Counted from the first letter of the stretch, positions 34,483 through 46,925 are shown. The stretch is 64,000 nt of DNA from Malus domestica (GCF_042453785.1 NC_091677.1:26909501-26973500); one strand, 5' to 3'. Notes: a model not told the origin generated them from the letters alone. Numbers and translations: made by a program.

Positions 34483-37400
34483 TATGGAGGGAAATGATAG
34501 AACCAATATGTCAGAGGTTCTTACCTTTTCTGCATTATTCTTCTTATGTAGAGATGATTTGTTTTTTCTTTTTCAAAAATAAAATAAAATTCATTCTTTT
34601 TGGCAATTTCTCAATGTAGGTCGGCAATGAAGAAGTTCACTTCGGACAAACAAATGTTCACAATTCTCAACAGTCAAACCAAAGGTATCGTAGGAGCAAT
34701 CAACAAAGGCAAAGACAACAATCTATGAATTCATCACAGCGGACTCGAATTTCACTGCGACGACGTGCCAATTATCAAGCCCGATTGAACTCGGTAAATA
34801 TAGTACAAAATCAAACGGAAGTAAACCAAGATGACATAGGACCAACATCAGCGGGTAACTATATTTTTTTTTTGTCTCTATTCGGACCAACAAAGCTGCA
34901 CATATTTTTGTATTCAAATTAAAGAGAATAAGAATCTAAACCATGAAGGGATACTAACATGTTCATTAAGCATTTATCAACAACAACAACAACAACAAAG
35001 CCTTTTCCCACTAAGTGGGGTCGGCTATATGAATCCTAGAACGCCATTGCGCTCGGTTTTGTGTCATGTCCTCCGTTAGATCCAAGTACTCTAAGTCTTT
35101 TCTTAGAGTCTCTTCCAAAGTTTTCCTAGGTCTTCCTCTACCCCTTTGGCCCTGAACCTCTGTCCCGTAGTCACATCTTCGAACCGGAGCGTCAGTCGGC
35201 CTTCTTTGCACATGTCCAAATCATCGGAGCCGATTTTCTCTCATCTTTCCTACAATTTCGGCTACTCCTACTTTACCTCGGATATCCTCATTCCCAATCT
35301 TATCCTTTCTCGTGTGCCCACACATCCCACGAAGCATCCTCATCTCCGCTACACCCATTTTGTGTACGTGTTGATGCTTCATCGCCCAACATTCTGTGCC
35401 ATACAACATCGCTGGCCTTGTTGCCGTCCTATAAAATTTTCCCTTGAGCTTCAGTGGCCTACGACGGTCACACAACACGCCGGATGCACTCTTACACTTC
35501 ATCCATCCAGCTCGTATTCTATGGTTGAGATCTCCATCTAATTCTCCGTTCTCTTGCAAGATAGATCCTAGGTAGCGAAAACGGTCGCTTTTTGTGATCT
35601 TCGCTAGATTGCTCCGGTCATTAGTGTGGATAAGTATATAAATGGATAGAGATAGGAAAGCAAACACAAGATGTACGTGGTTCACCCAGATTGGCTACAT
35701 CCACAGAATATAAGAGTTCTCATTAATTGTGAAGGGTTTACACAAGTACATAGGTTCAAGCTCTCCTTTAGTGAGTACAAGTGAATGATTTTGTACAAAT
35801 GACATTAGGAAATATTGTGGGAGAATGATCTCGTAATCACGAAACTTCTAAGTATCGGAGTGTGGTGTCGTCTTGACTTGCCTTATCTGTCTCATAGGTA
35901 GATGTGGCATCTTCTCTGAAAGTACTCTTCCTCCATCCAGGGGTGGTATCTTTAACTGGTGGAGATGCACAAGGTAATGTATCAATTTCACTTGAAGCTT
36001 ACTTGTAGTCTCAAGCTTGGTCAAGCGCGATACAAACCATGTAGTAGGAGTCCCCCAAGTCGCCGAGCTAGGGGGTCTGCTGAAAGAGGTGACAGACAAG
36101 GTAAGCAATCAGAGCTCCGACTGATTGTTCACCTTCTCCCCATCTTGCAGCAGCATGAAGGATAAAGAGAAGAAAAATGAGAAGAGATGATATGAGATAC
36201 TTTTGCTTTTGAAGAAGTAACTTTCCACAGGCTTATTCTTGAACTGAGCTGGAGGGTTTTCTGGTTTCCTCCAGAGTATAAGGCCGACTGAAGAATTTGA
36301 GGGTCAAAACAAGTCCATCAAATCTAGAGTACGTTCCACCCTACTGATATGGGATACTTTTGCTTTTGATAGAGTAATGGGTGTATCGGCACGTGTGCTG
36401 TTACGCTTGTCTCCACATGCTTCCTTGTATCCTTCGCACTTGCCCTATCTGTTCCTCAAGCAGATGCAGAATCTTCCCTGGAAACATAAGATGTTGAAGA
36501 TGAGTACTCGAGAGCAATGCCAGGTAAGTAATCAGGTAAGGGGTTCCAGGCAGTCAGTTCCTGGCTGGAAGCTTGATTCCAAGTGCTGACTGATTGCTCT
36601 CTTTCTCCTTGTCTTGCAGGTAAAAACAAGGCCAAAGGAAAAGACAGGGAAAAAGCATGATATGAGATACTCTTGCTTTTAACCCTGATGATATGAGATA
36701 TTCTTGCTCTAGTATAGCTTGTTTGCAGAGGTATTATCGGGGGGAAAGAAAGCTGAATATTTCGAAAGGCTTCGTTGGGAGTGCCCTCTCAGATATGATG
36801 AAGGGTTGAGCATTTTTGCAGGTCTGCCTGTCCGTTGGGGATGGAGGTCGACATATATAGGAGTCTCCCTAACAACAAGTAGTAATGCTATTCCTTTACC
36901 CTGCTTGGTCATAGCACGGTAGTGGGAGCTGCCAGTTGCAATGGTACTGTTCCTTTACCCTCTCTTCGCTTTTGAGAAAGTAGTCATGTTGGGAGTCTGG
37001 CTCTCGAGATTCGGAGGACGGTGCCTCTTCGATTTTGGAGCAAGCAATCTTGTTGGGAGTGTTTTCTCGAAAGTGAGTAAAGGTTGGGCATGTTTGCTAG
37101 TCTACCTTGCCACGAAGCACAGAGGTTGACACACAAGGACTTTCCAATTATCCAGCAGTGTTACTGTTCCTTTACCCTTGTGGGTAATAATATGGTAGCT
37201 AGACCTTCAACATTTATGTGTCTAAACTTTGTTAGTGCTGTTTCTTTGCTATTCTTTTACCTTTCTTGGTCAGAGCGATGTAGTGGGAGCTGCAAGCTTC
37301 ACGTGCTCAACTTTGGCAGAGAACTTTGGCAAAGTTATCTGTGGTACCCATGAGCTATTGTTGCGTGTGGGAAGTGGGTGATTGAACAGTAAGATTCATG

Positions 37401-40400
37401 TGCTTTCTACTTTACCAGAAGTCTTCGACAGAATGCCCATAATTTCTGCAAAGCTGAGTGTGCGTGTGACAGGTGCTGACAAGGCTAGAAAAGTAGGTGC
37501 CTCTTCGATTTCTGAGATCGGCCCTCGTGGTCTCTGAGCAGCCCAGCTTTTGAGAAAGCGAGCGCCTCTTCGATTGATTCGGAGAACGATGCCTCATCGA
37601 TTTTTGAGAAAGCAATCATGCTGGGGGTCTGGCTCTCGAAGATTCGGGGAGCAGTGTCTCTTCGATTTTTGAGAAAGTAATCACGTTGGGAGTCTGGCTC
37701 TCGAGATTCGAAGGGCGGTGCCTCTTCGATTTTGGAGCAAGCAATCTTGTTGGGAGTGTTTTCTCGAATGTGAGTAAAGGTTGGGCATGTTTGCTAGTCT
37801 ACCTTGCCACGAAGCACAAAGGTTGACACACAGAGACTTTCCAATTATCCAGCAATGGTACTGTTCCTTTACCCTCTCTTCGATTTTTAAGAAAGTAGTC
37901 ATGTTGGGAGTCTGGCTCTCGAGATTCGGAGGACGGTGCCTCTTCGATTTTGGAGCAAGCAATCTTATTGGGAGTGTTTTCTCGAATGTGAGTAAAGGTT
38001 AGGCATGTTTGCTAGTCTACCTTGCCACGAAGCACAGAGGTTGACACACAGGGACTTTCCAATTATCCAGCAGTGGTACTGTTCCTTTACCCTTGTGGGT
38101 AATAATATGGTAGCTAGACCTTCAAAATTTATGGGTCTAAACTTTGTTAGTGCTGTTTCTTTGCTATTCTTTTACCCTTCTTGGTCAGAGCGATGTAGTG
38201 GGAGCTGCAAGCTTCACGTGCTCAACTTTGGCAGAGAACTTTGGCAAAGTTATCTGTGGTACCCATGAGCTATTGTTGCGTGTGGGAAGTGGGTGATTGA
38301 ACAGTAAGATTCATGTGTTTTCTACTTCCCCAGAAGTCTTCGACAGAATGCCCATAATTTCTGCAAAGCTGAGTGTGCGTGTGACGGGTGCTGACAAGGC
38401 TGGAAAAGTAGGTGCCTCTTCGATTTCTGAGATCGGCCCTCGTGGTCTCTAGGGAGCCCAGCTTTTGAGAAAGCGAGCGCCTCTTCGATTTCTGAGATCG
38501 GCCTTCGTGGTCTTTGAGCAACCCAACTTTTGAGAAAGCAAATGCCTCTTCGATTTCTGAGATCAACCCTCGTGATCTCTAAGCAGCCCAGCTTTTGAGA
38601 AAGCAAACGCCTCTTCGATTTCTGAGCAGGCGCCTCTTCGATTTCTGAAGCTCCGTCGAGTGCAGATTTTTATAGAGGCTGACATTAAGTTCCAAAGCAC
38701 ACTTGAATCTCCACCAGTAGAAGCTTCATTCTTGCACTTCTAAGATCTTGATTTGTCCGACCTCTTCTCTCTTCAACACCTTTGAAAATGTCTGGCCCCT
38801 CCGACCGTCGTTTTGACTTGAACCTTGTTGAAGAGGCAGCCCCGCCTTCTCCAGACAACATATGGCGCCCATCCTTCGTCTCCCCTACTGGTCCTCTTAC
38901 CGTTGGGGATTCCGTGATGAAGAATGATATGACCGCTGCGGTGGTGGCCAGGAACCTTCTCACTCCCAAAGATAACAGACTACTTTCCAAACGGTCTGAT
39001 GAGTTAGCTGTTAAGGATTCGCTGGCTCTCAGTGTTCAGTGTGCAGGTTCTGTGTCTAATATGGCCCAACGCCTATTTGCTCGAACCCGCCAAGTTGAAT
39101 CCTTGGCGGCTGAAGTGATGAGTCTCAAACAGGAGATTAGAGGGCTCAAGCATGAGAATAAACAGTTGCACCGGCTCGCACATGACTATGCTACAAACAT
39201 GAAGAGGAAGCTTGACCAGATGAAGGAAACTGATGGTCATGTTTTACTTGATCATCAGAGATTTGTGGGTTTGTTCCAAAGGCATTTATTGCCTTCGTCT
39301 TCTGGGGCTGTACCGCGTAATGAAGCTCCGAATGATCAACCTCTGATGCCTCCTCCTTCTAGGGTTTTGTCCAGTACTGAGGCTCCAAATGATCCCCCTC
39401 CGGTGCCTTCTCTTTCTGGGGCTCTACCGACTGCTGAGACTTCTCCTAAGCAACCTTTGTGAAGGCTCCGTCTTGTGTGTTTATTTTGACTCATGTATAT
39501 GTACATATTTGTAGCTGATCGGGGATATCAATAAATAAGCTTTCCTTCATTTCAACGTATTGTGTTAAATACACCAAAGCCTTCTTCGCTAAGTTCTTTG
39601 AATTTTCTTTTGTTGAAGTTTGTATGTTGAAGCTTTCTGAGTGGAGCATGTAGGTTGGGGTAGTGTTCCCTTAATTTCCCGAGTGAGGAAAACTTCTCGG
39701 TTGGAGACTTGGAAAATCCAAGTCACTGAGTGGGATCGGCTATATGAATCTTAGAACGCCATTGTACTCGATCCTGTGTCATGTCCTTCGTTAGATCCAA
39801 GTACTCTAAGTCTTTTCTTAGAGTCTCTTCCAAAGTTTTCCTAGGTCTTCCTCTACCCCTTCGGCCCTGAACCTCTGTCCCATAGTCGCATCTTCTAATC
39901 GGAACGTCAGTAGGCCTTCTTTGCACATGTCCAAACCACCGTAACCGATTTTCTCTCATCTTTCCTTCAATTTCGGCTACTCCTACTTTACCCCGGATAT
40001 CCTCATTCCTAATCTTATCCTTTCTCGTGTGCCCACACATCCAACGAAGCATCCTCATCTCCGCTACACCCATTTTGTGTACGTGTTGATGTTTCACCGC
40101 CCAACATTCTGTGCCATACAGCATCGCCGGCCTTATTGCCGTCCTATAAAATTTTCCCTTGAGCTTCAATGGCATACGGCGGTCACACAACACGCCGGAT
40201 GCACTCTTCCACTTCATCCATCCAGCTTGTATTCTATGGTTGAGATCTCCATCTAATTCTCCGTTCTTTTGCAAGATAGATCCTAGGTAACGAAAACGGT
40301 CGCTTTTTGGTATTTCTTGATCTCCGATCCTCACCCCTAACTCGTTTTGGCCTCCATTTGCACTGAACTTGCACTCCATATATTCTGTCTTTGATCGGCT

Positions 40401-43400
40401 TAGGCGAAGACCTTTAGATTCCAACACTTCTCTCCAAAGGTTAAGCTTTGCATTTACCCCTTCCTGAGTTTCATCTATCAACACTATATCGTCTGCGAAA
40501 AGCATACACCAAGGAATATCATCTTGAATATGTCCTGTTAACTCATCCATTACCAACGCAAAAAGGTAAGGACTTAAGGATGAGCCTTGATGTAATCCTA
40601 CAGTTATGGGAAAGCTTTCGGTTTGTCCTTCATGAGTTCTTACGGCAGTCTTTGCTCCTTCATACATATCCTTTATAGCTTGGATATATGCTACTCGTAC
40701 TCCTTTCTTCTCTAAAATCCTCCAAAGAATGTCTCTTGGGACCCTATCATACGCTTTTTCCAAATCTATAAAGACCATGTGTAAATCCTTTTTCCCATCT
40801 CTATATCTTTCCATCAATCTTCGTAAGAGATAGATTGCCTCCATGGTTGAGCGCCCTGGCATGAACCCGAATTGGTTGTCCGAAACCCGTGTCTCTTGCC
40901 TCAATCTATGCTCAATGACTCTCTCCCAGAGCTTCATTGTATGACTCATTAGCTTAATACCCCTATAGTTCATGCAATTTTGTACGTCGCCCTTGTTCTT
41001 GTAGATAGGCACCAAAGTGCTCGTTCGCCACTCATTTGGCATCTTCTTCGTTTTCAAAATCCTATTGAAAAGGTCAGTGAGCCATGTTATACCTGTCTCT
41101 CCCAAAAGTTTCCACACTTCGATTGGTATATTGTCTGGGCCTATTGCTTTTTTATGCTTCATCTTCTTCAAAGCTACAACCACTTCTTCCTTCCGGATTC
41201 GACGATAAAAAGAGTAGTTTCTACACTCTTCTGAGTTACTCAACTCCCCTAAAGAATCACTCATTTCATGTCCTTCATTGAAAAGGTTATGAAAATAACC
41301 TCTCCATCTGTCATTACAAAAACAAAAGGAAAAAAAATAAGTATGTAGGTACTTAAATAATATTATATGCTTACTAATATTTTTCGTGCACCATTACGTT
41401 TCTTGGTTTAGAGCAACAAGATGCATATGTTACTAATGAGAGACAAAGCCAACGAGAGCAATGGCGAGATCAACAACGTATGAGGCGGAATTCAATGAGT
41501 TCAAGGCAAAGGCACGATTACTTAGCACAACGACGATCCAATTATCGTGATCAACAAATTCAATGCTCAAACATAATGTTATTTGGTGGCGATACCGATC
41601 AAGTTCAACACCCTAACATAGTGCAATTCGATGAAGGCAGTAGCAATCATGTTGAACGACTCAACATAGTGCCGTTTGGAGAAGGCAGCAGCAATCAAGT
41701 TCCAAGAACAATGCGCTTAACTCATATAAGGAAAATTGCTCGATCGAATAGGGCACGCTTGCCTCAGGATGGACTTATTCAAAGTTTAACTAATAATGGT
41801 AATCGCACAAACTACCATACTACAACTTTGAAAAAGATAAATATCAATATCATCATTATTGTAAACACCACTTATTACCTTACTTCTATTCCATTTCATT
41901 ATAACAGAAAACACAACAAGGCAATCATTCCGTTCGAATACTCCAATGAATCATTCTTATCCACCCATCATCAATGAAGGTATCGGTTTTGGAATATTAA
42001 TACCTACAATTTTAACTATGCTCTCTAAATCATAAAACACTTTTAATGTTTCCTTTTGAAGCAGATGATTTTAATCTCATTAATGAAAATGAGATCCAGC
42101 CTAACGAGGACGTACCACCTCGACAGCATACGATGGGAACAAGGCCAATTCATAATTGTGCTAGAAACTTCAATGAAAACATGGGAATCCCAAGATTTCA
42201 CATGCCAAATCCAACCACATGTCCAGATTGTCATGCCTGTTTGTTCTCTCATGAAACATTTGAAATGTGTTGCTTACGTGGAAAGCTTGCTCTACCATTG
42301 ACACCGTCCCCTCCTGAAATGACTGAGCTTTTTTGCAACCAATCTGCCCAGGGAAGACATTTTAGGCAGAATATACGAGCTTACAACCACATTTTTGCCT
42401 TCACTTCAATGGGAGTTCATGTTGACGAAAACCTAGCAACAGGAAGACGTGGTATTTACACATTTCGTGCTCAAGGTTCCATATACCATAAGATTGGAAG
42501 TCTCTTGCCTATTGGAGATAGTAGACCAAGATTCCTACAAATGTATATATACGACACTGCTCATGAAATAGACAATCGGATGAGAGAAAGTGAAGCACTA
42601 AACAGAGATGTGGTTGAAAAAATCCAACAAATCTTGAATCAATATAATCCATTTGTGCAAACATTTCACCACCTTGCGCAACGTCAAGATTTGCAAAGTT
42701 GTAGATTGATTATCAAGGAGCAGCCCACGAATCAACGACAATATTGTCTACCGTCTGCATCTCAGGTTGCTGCAATCATAGTAAGTGGTGAAGGATCAGA
42801 AAACATTAGAGGTCGAGATATTGTTGTGCAAACTACGGATGGTCAACTTAAGAGTATCAAAGATTGTGTCGGCTACTATGACCCTTTACAATATCCATTG
42901 TTATTACCTTATGGAACGTACGGATGGGATGTGAATACTCGAAATAATACCAACAGAAAAGTGACATGCTGTGACTATTATTCGTATGTTCTTCAGGTAA
43001 CCTAAGACCTTCATCTCTGTCAATAAATATTAATTTTTAAAACTTATATTGTGTTGAACAATGAATTTTATCATTTTAGATCCGTCAACATGATGAATCG
43101 CTTCTACTTCGTGGTGGCCGCCTATTGCAGCAATATGTAGTTGACAACTACGTAAAGATCGAATCACAAAAGCTTAGATGGATGCGTGATAATCAACACA
43201 CAATTCGATCTGAATTTTATCGAGGACTACAAGACTCATTAATTGCAGGACAAAATAATGCAGGTACGAGGCTAATCAGTTTATAATAAAAAATATATAT
43301 TCTTCATGTTCATGTTTTGTCACATTAAATGAGACTTATTAATGGGTTGAAACAAAACAAACATATTTAGACTTATTAACGACTTTTAACAAAACAAATA

Positions 43401-46400
43401 CAGGAAACATTGGTCGTCGTAGGACTATATTACCATCATCTTTTGTTGGTAGTCCCCGTGACATGTATCAAAGGTATCAAGATGCAATGACTTTGGTGCA
43501 AATATATGGAAGACCAGATATTTTCCTAACAATGACATGTAATCCAAATTGGGAAGAAATAAGTGATGAGCTACTACCTGGCCAAGCACCACAAGATCGA
43601 CCAGATTTGCTTACAAGGGTTTTTCGTGCAAAATTCGAACAGTTGAAGAATGATGTTATAAAAAAAAGTGTTTTAGGCAGAGTTCTTGCATATGTATATG
43701 TCATTGAGTTTCAAAAGCGCGGTCTCCCCCATGTTCACATGCTTCTCATGTTAGAAGAAAATGATAAGCTTAATAGTCCAGATGATTATGATCAGATGGT
43801 ACGTGCTGAAATACCAATTCCAAATGAAGAGCCTAAATTGTATGGTGCCGTGTTAAGGCATATGATACATGGTCCATGTGGAATACACAACTCACGATCA
43901 CCCTGTATGAAACGTGGTAGTTGTAAACGAAATTATCCTAAGCCATTTACACCAACTACAGTTCAAGGAAATGATTCTTATCCAGTCTATCGTAGAAGAG
44001 ACAATCATAATTCAGTCCCATTAGATCAAAATGCACGTATAATGGTGGATAATCGGTGGGTCATTCCGTATAACTCATGGTTATTCCTCAGATATGATTG
44101 TCATATTAATGTTGAGATTTGTTGCAGCATTAAGAGTGTTAAGTATCTGTACAAATATGTTTATAAAGGTCCTGACCGAGTAGCTTTTGAAGTCCATCCT
44201 GAACCTATTCAAGATGAAATAAAGCAGTTTGTTGATGCAAGATGGGTTTGTGCACCTGAAGCTTTATGGAGAATATTCAAATTTGTAACTAATCGACTTT
44301 ATCCATCGGTGGAACGATTACAAATTCATCTCCCTGAAGGACAAACTGTTCATTTTTACCCTCACCAAAGAGTATCAGATATTTTGGCAGATGACACAAA
44401 CTCGATGACTATGTTGACAGAGTTTTTTACCAAGAATACCACTTGCCCGGAAGCACGACGATACTTATACCGGGAGTTCCCTGAACGGTTCAGATGGAGT
44501 CATAGAGATAAAGTCTGGAGTGAGAGGATGAATAACCATAAAGTTATTGGCCGAATATATGCAGTTTCGCCAAATGAGGGTGAAAAATTCTACTTACGCA
44601 TCCTTCTTAATCATGTTAGAGGACCAACATCATTTGACGATTTAAGAACAGTCAATGACATTGTACAACCAACATTTAAAAAGGCAGTGGAACAACGAGG
44701 TTTGCTAGAAGATGATGATAGCATCAGACAGTGTCTTCGTGAGGCCTCTAACATTCGAATGCATTCAGCTTTACGAAGGTTGTTTGTTACCATCTTGGTT
44801 TACTGTGAACCGCATGGAGTAAGAAGATTGTGGGATGAATTTCATTCATTTATGGTAGAAGATTATTCTGTCTCAAGTACCATAAATAATACTTCTATCT
44901 TAAACAAGCTTTTGCAAGACTTGAATGGGCTATTAGTGCAACATAGTAAGTCTGTATCTGATTACGATCTACCACAAATAACACAAGATTGTGTTAGACA
45001 CAACACACTTCCAAGGATAATACAAGATGAAGTTTCACTTGACATCTCTGAAGCAGACCTCAATGCGGTACATAATCTAAATGAAGACCAAATGGCAGCG
45101 TATAATTCGATTGTGTCTGCTATTGAACGTCGAGACAATGCCATATTTTTTGTGGATGGTCCTGGAGGGACGGGAAAGACATACTTATATTGTGCTTTGT
45201 TAGCAACGTTAAGGAGCAAAGGTCATATTATTCTGGCAATAGCAACATCTGGAATTGCAGCAACCATATTGCCAGGCGGAAAGACAGCACACTCTAGATT
45301 TAAAATTCCCCTCAGTCCAGATGCATCTTCCACGTGTTCTATTAGTATCCAGTCAGATTTGGCAGAATTGATAAGAAAAACATTAGCTGTTGTTTGGGAT
45401 GAAGCACCAATGGCACACAGGTTTGCATTTGAGACACTTGATCGAACGTTCAAAGATATAATAGGTGTTGACCTGCCATTTGGAGGAAAGGTCATGATTT
45501 TTGGAGGAGATTTTCGACAAGTTCTTCCAGTTGTTCCAAAAGGTACAAGGTCTGAATTGATGCAAGCAAGTATGATTAATGCTTCATTTTGGGGACATGT
45601 GAAAATCATTCGTCTTAGGCACAACATGAGATCCATCAATGATCAAGATTTTTCAGAGTTCTTACTTCATGTCGGTAATGGGGAACAAGAAACTATGATA
45701 GACGACATGATGCAATTACCATCATCTATGGTCATTCCATGGAATGGTGAAGAATCCATTGTCCAATTTGTTAATGAAGTTTTCCCTGATTTGGAATGTC
45801 ATGTATGTGATTCAAGATACTTGGTGGAAAGGGCAATTATAACTCCAAAAAATGAGGATGCTGACAAGCTTAATAAAATGATCATCGATAAATTTCCAGG
45901 GACTGAACATATCTTATACTCTTTCGATTCAGTTGAGGACGATGTGAGAAATTTGTATCAACAAGAGTTCTTGAATTCAATCTCACCTGGTGGAATGCCC
46001 CCTCATCAGTTAACTTTGAAAAAAGGTGCCCCAATAATGCTTTTGAGAAATATCGATCCGAAGATGGGGTTGTGCAATGGTACAAGACTGGCTTGCCATG
46101 GAGCTTACAATAATCTAATTGATGCCGAAATCTTATATGGACAATTTGCTGGAACTAGAGTATTTTTACCAAGAATCTCTTTAAAGACCACAGAAAGCGC
46201 AGGACTCCCATTTGAAAGGATGAGAAAACAGTTTCCAGTGAAATTGAGTTTTGCACTAACCATAAATAAATCACAAGGGCAGACAATACCAAATGTGGGT
46301 ATTTATCTACCAGATCACGTATTCAGTCATGGACAATTGTACGTGGCTTTATCAAGAGGAGTATCAGCGTCTACAACAAAAGTCTTGGTAAAGAAAGGAG

Positions 46401-46477
46401 AATTACACGGTCATGAAGGAGTCTTCACAAAGAATGTTGTGTACAAAGATATTTTGCTTCCCTCGAATTCAACATAA
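34483..46477 (+). CDS. Helitron Rep/helicase transposase, intact, six exons
   Basis: Exons 34483-34515, 34620-34854, 41412-41798, 42065-42996, 43080-43263 and 43404-46477 join in phase with no stop: 4845 nt, 1614 residues. The N-terminus is Gln/Arg-rich. The Helitron helicase-like N domain follows ([34 protein letters not shown]). The HUH Rep nuclease shows [20 protein letters not shown] and the two-tyrosine segment [11 protein letters not shown]. The PIF1-family helicase shows Walker A GPGGTGKT, Walker [19 protein letters not shown] and the end motif NKSQGQTI...VALSRG. The Rep domain nicks and joins single strands during rolling-circle transposition; the helicase unwinds. Intron 2 (34855-41411) contains composite B, which splicing would remove. 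No separate RPA gene is seen. Confidence 0.92.
34981..35590 (-). pseudogene. RTE 3' end of composite B
   Basis: Counterpart of 32362-32972: [39 protein letters not shown] and [16 protein letters not shown], then the GGGAAAAGGC and (TTG)n terminus. It is less damaged than the composite A version, but with a frame break near 35215. Confidence 0.85.
35591..35832 (-). repeat. Truncated Tat LTR in composite B
   Basis: Same LTR piece with the same two broken ends as 32122-32361 (GATTACGAGATCATTCTC on one side, GATCACAAAAAGCGACCG on the other). Confidence 0.85.
36940..38650 (-). repeat. Expanded tandem repeats in composite B payload
   Basis: At least three copies of the ~218 bp unit (GTTCCTTTACCCTCTCTTCG forms at about 36950 and 37862, plus the related GGTAATAATATGG unit), and many GCCTCTTCGATTT(C/T)TGAG units. 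The array is longer than in composite A and accounts for most of the size difference of the payloads. Confidence 0.75.
38667..38677 (+). promoter_or_regulatory. TATA box of the antisense ORF (composite B)
   Basis: TTTTTATAGAG, followed by a leader rich in CT (GACCTCTTCTCTCTTCAACA) and the ATG at 38788. Confidence 0.45.
38788..39462 (+). CDS. Coiled-coil/proline-rich protein of unknown function (second intact copy)
   Basis: 224 residues, colinear with 29063-29737. It has [17 protein letters not shown] at the start, a leucine-rich coiled coil ([34 protein letters not shown]), then a Pro/Ser tail ending SPKQPL. Differences from the other copy are conservative or at variable sites (for example KETDGH versus KESDGQ). 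I take the ATG at 38788 rather than the TTG at 38782, which belongs to the leader. An AATAAATAAG polyadenylation-like signal follows about 70 bp after the stop. A promoter, an ORF and a signal in order suggest a self-contained small gene. Function unknown. Confidence 0.7.
   Translation: MSGPSDRRFDLNLVEEAAPPSPDNIWRPSFVSPTGPLTVGDSVMKNDMTAAVVARNLLTPKDNRLLSKRSDELAVKDSLALSVQCAGSVSNMAQRLFARTRQVESLAAEVMSLKQEIRGLKHENKQLHRLAHDYATNMKRKLDQMKETDGHVLLDHQRFVGLFQRHLLPSSSGAVPRNEAPNDQPLMPPPSRVLSSTEAPNDPPPVPSLSGALPTAETSPKQPL
39723..41264 (-). CDS. RTE LINE reverse transcriptase, 5'-truncated but open
   Basis: 513 open codons covering the whole RT and C-terminal region: [63 protein letters not shown], the catalytic FADDIVLID, and the end HIADPTQ. 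It has Gly where the composite A copy has a stop. The endonuclease is missing because the insertion was truncated near 41311, so it cannot act alone. The first Met (41264) is arbitrary. Confidence 0.85.
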   Translation of the reverse strand: MSDSLGELSNSEECRNYSFYRRIRKEEVVVALKKMKHKKAIGPDNIPIEVWKLLGETGITWLTDLFNRILKTKKMPNEWRTSTLVPIYKNKGDVQNCMNYRGIKLMSHTMKLWERVIEHRLRQETRVSDNQFGFMPGRSTMEAIYLLRRLMERYRDGKKDLHMVFIDLEKAYDRVPRDILWRILEKKGVRVAYIQAIKDMYEGAKTAVRTHEGQTESFPITVGLHQGSSLSPYLFALVMDELTGHIQDDIPWCMLFADDIVLIDETQEGVNAKLNLWREVLESKGLRLSRSKTEYMECKFSANGGQNELGVRIGDQEIPKSDRFRYLGSILQKNGELDGDLNHRIQAGWMKWKSASGVLCDRRMPLKLKGKFYRTAIRPAMLYGTECWAVKHQHVHKMGVAEMRMLRWMCGHTRKDKIRNEDIRGKVGVAEIEGKMRENRLRWFGHVQRRPTDVPIRRCDYGTEVQGRRGRGRPRKTLEETLRKDLEYLDLTKDMTQDRVQWRSKIHIADPTQ

Positions 46478-46844
46478 GGTTATATTCTTTCTTTTAATGT
46501 TTAATTCCCGTTTTCAAATTTTAATGCAATTCAATTACAAATAATGCTAATATTTGATTCTAACCGAACGCATTAAATTTCAACAGGACGGCGATATGAG
46601 TTCATGATATGAAGAACCGTCAAGTGTATCAAGGCCAATTGAAGTTCTTGGATTGTTTTTATACTTTTTACTTAGCTTTTAGTTGCAACTAAATTATAAG
46701 GATCTTCTATGTTATTTATTACTTCTTTTTTTTTTTACATATTCTAGATAAATACTTTAAATTACTACCTGTAATATTAGAGATGATAATCGTCTTTATT
46801 TTATGTTTCTATACATTGAACCAATCCTCGCATATAATTACATC

Positions 46845-46925
46845 TAAAATGTGTAAGTCGCGCGTAGCGCGCCGTGATGAAAAAAGTGTCTTTCGCACGC
46901 ACGTGAGGACACTGTAATAGGCACT
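46845..46925 (+). other. Degenerate internal copy of the Helitron 3' end
   Basis: CGCGCGTAGCGC...CGTGATGAAAAAAGTG, then TTTCGCACGCACGTGAGGAC, resembles 47060-47125 (GGCGCGTAGCGCCCGTGATG, CTCTCGCACGCAC), but its hairpin is imperfect and it lacks CTAG. Confidence 0.5.

Larger units (their letters stand above)
34981..41311 (-). mobile_element. Composite B: inverted, 5'-truncated copy of composite A, inside a Helitron intron
   Basis: Read on the minus strand from 41311: RTE truncated at its 5' side (join after GACAGATGGAGAGG), ending at the same CCCACTCAGTG|ACTTGG junction (39722). It continues with the Tat payload, truncated LTR (35832-35591) and second RTE end, with (TTG)n at 34981-34998. 6.33 kb. 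Abrupt 5' truncation plus the simple-repeat 3' tail is typical of LINE insertion. I could not see a clear target duplication. Confidence 0.8.

Noticed and set aside
35146-35541. 131-codon plus-strand frame
   Set aside because: Exact antisense of the RTE C-terminal region of composite B.
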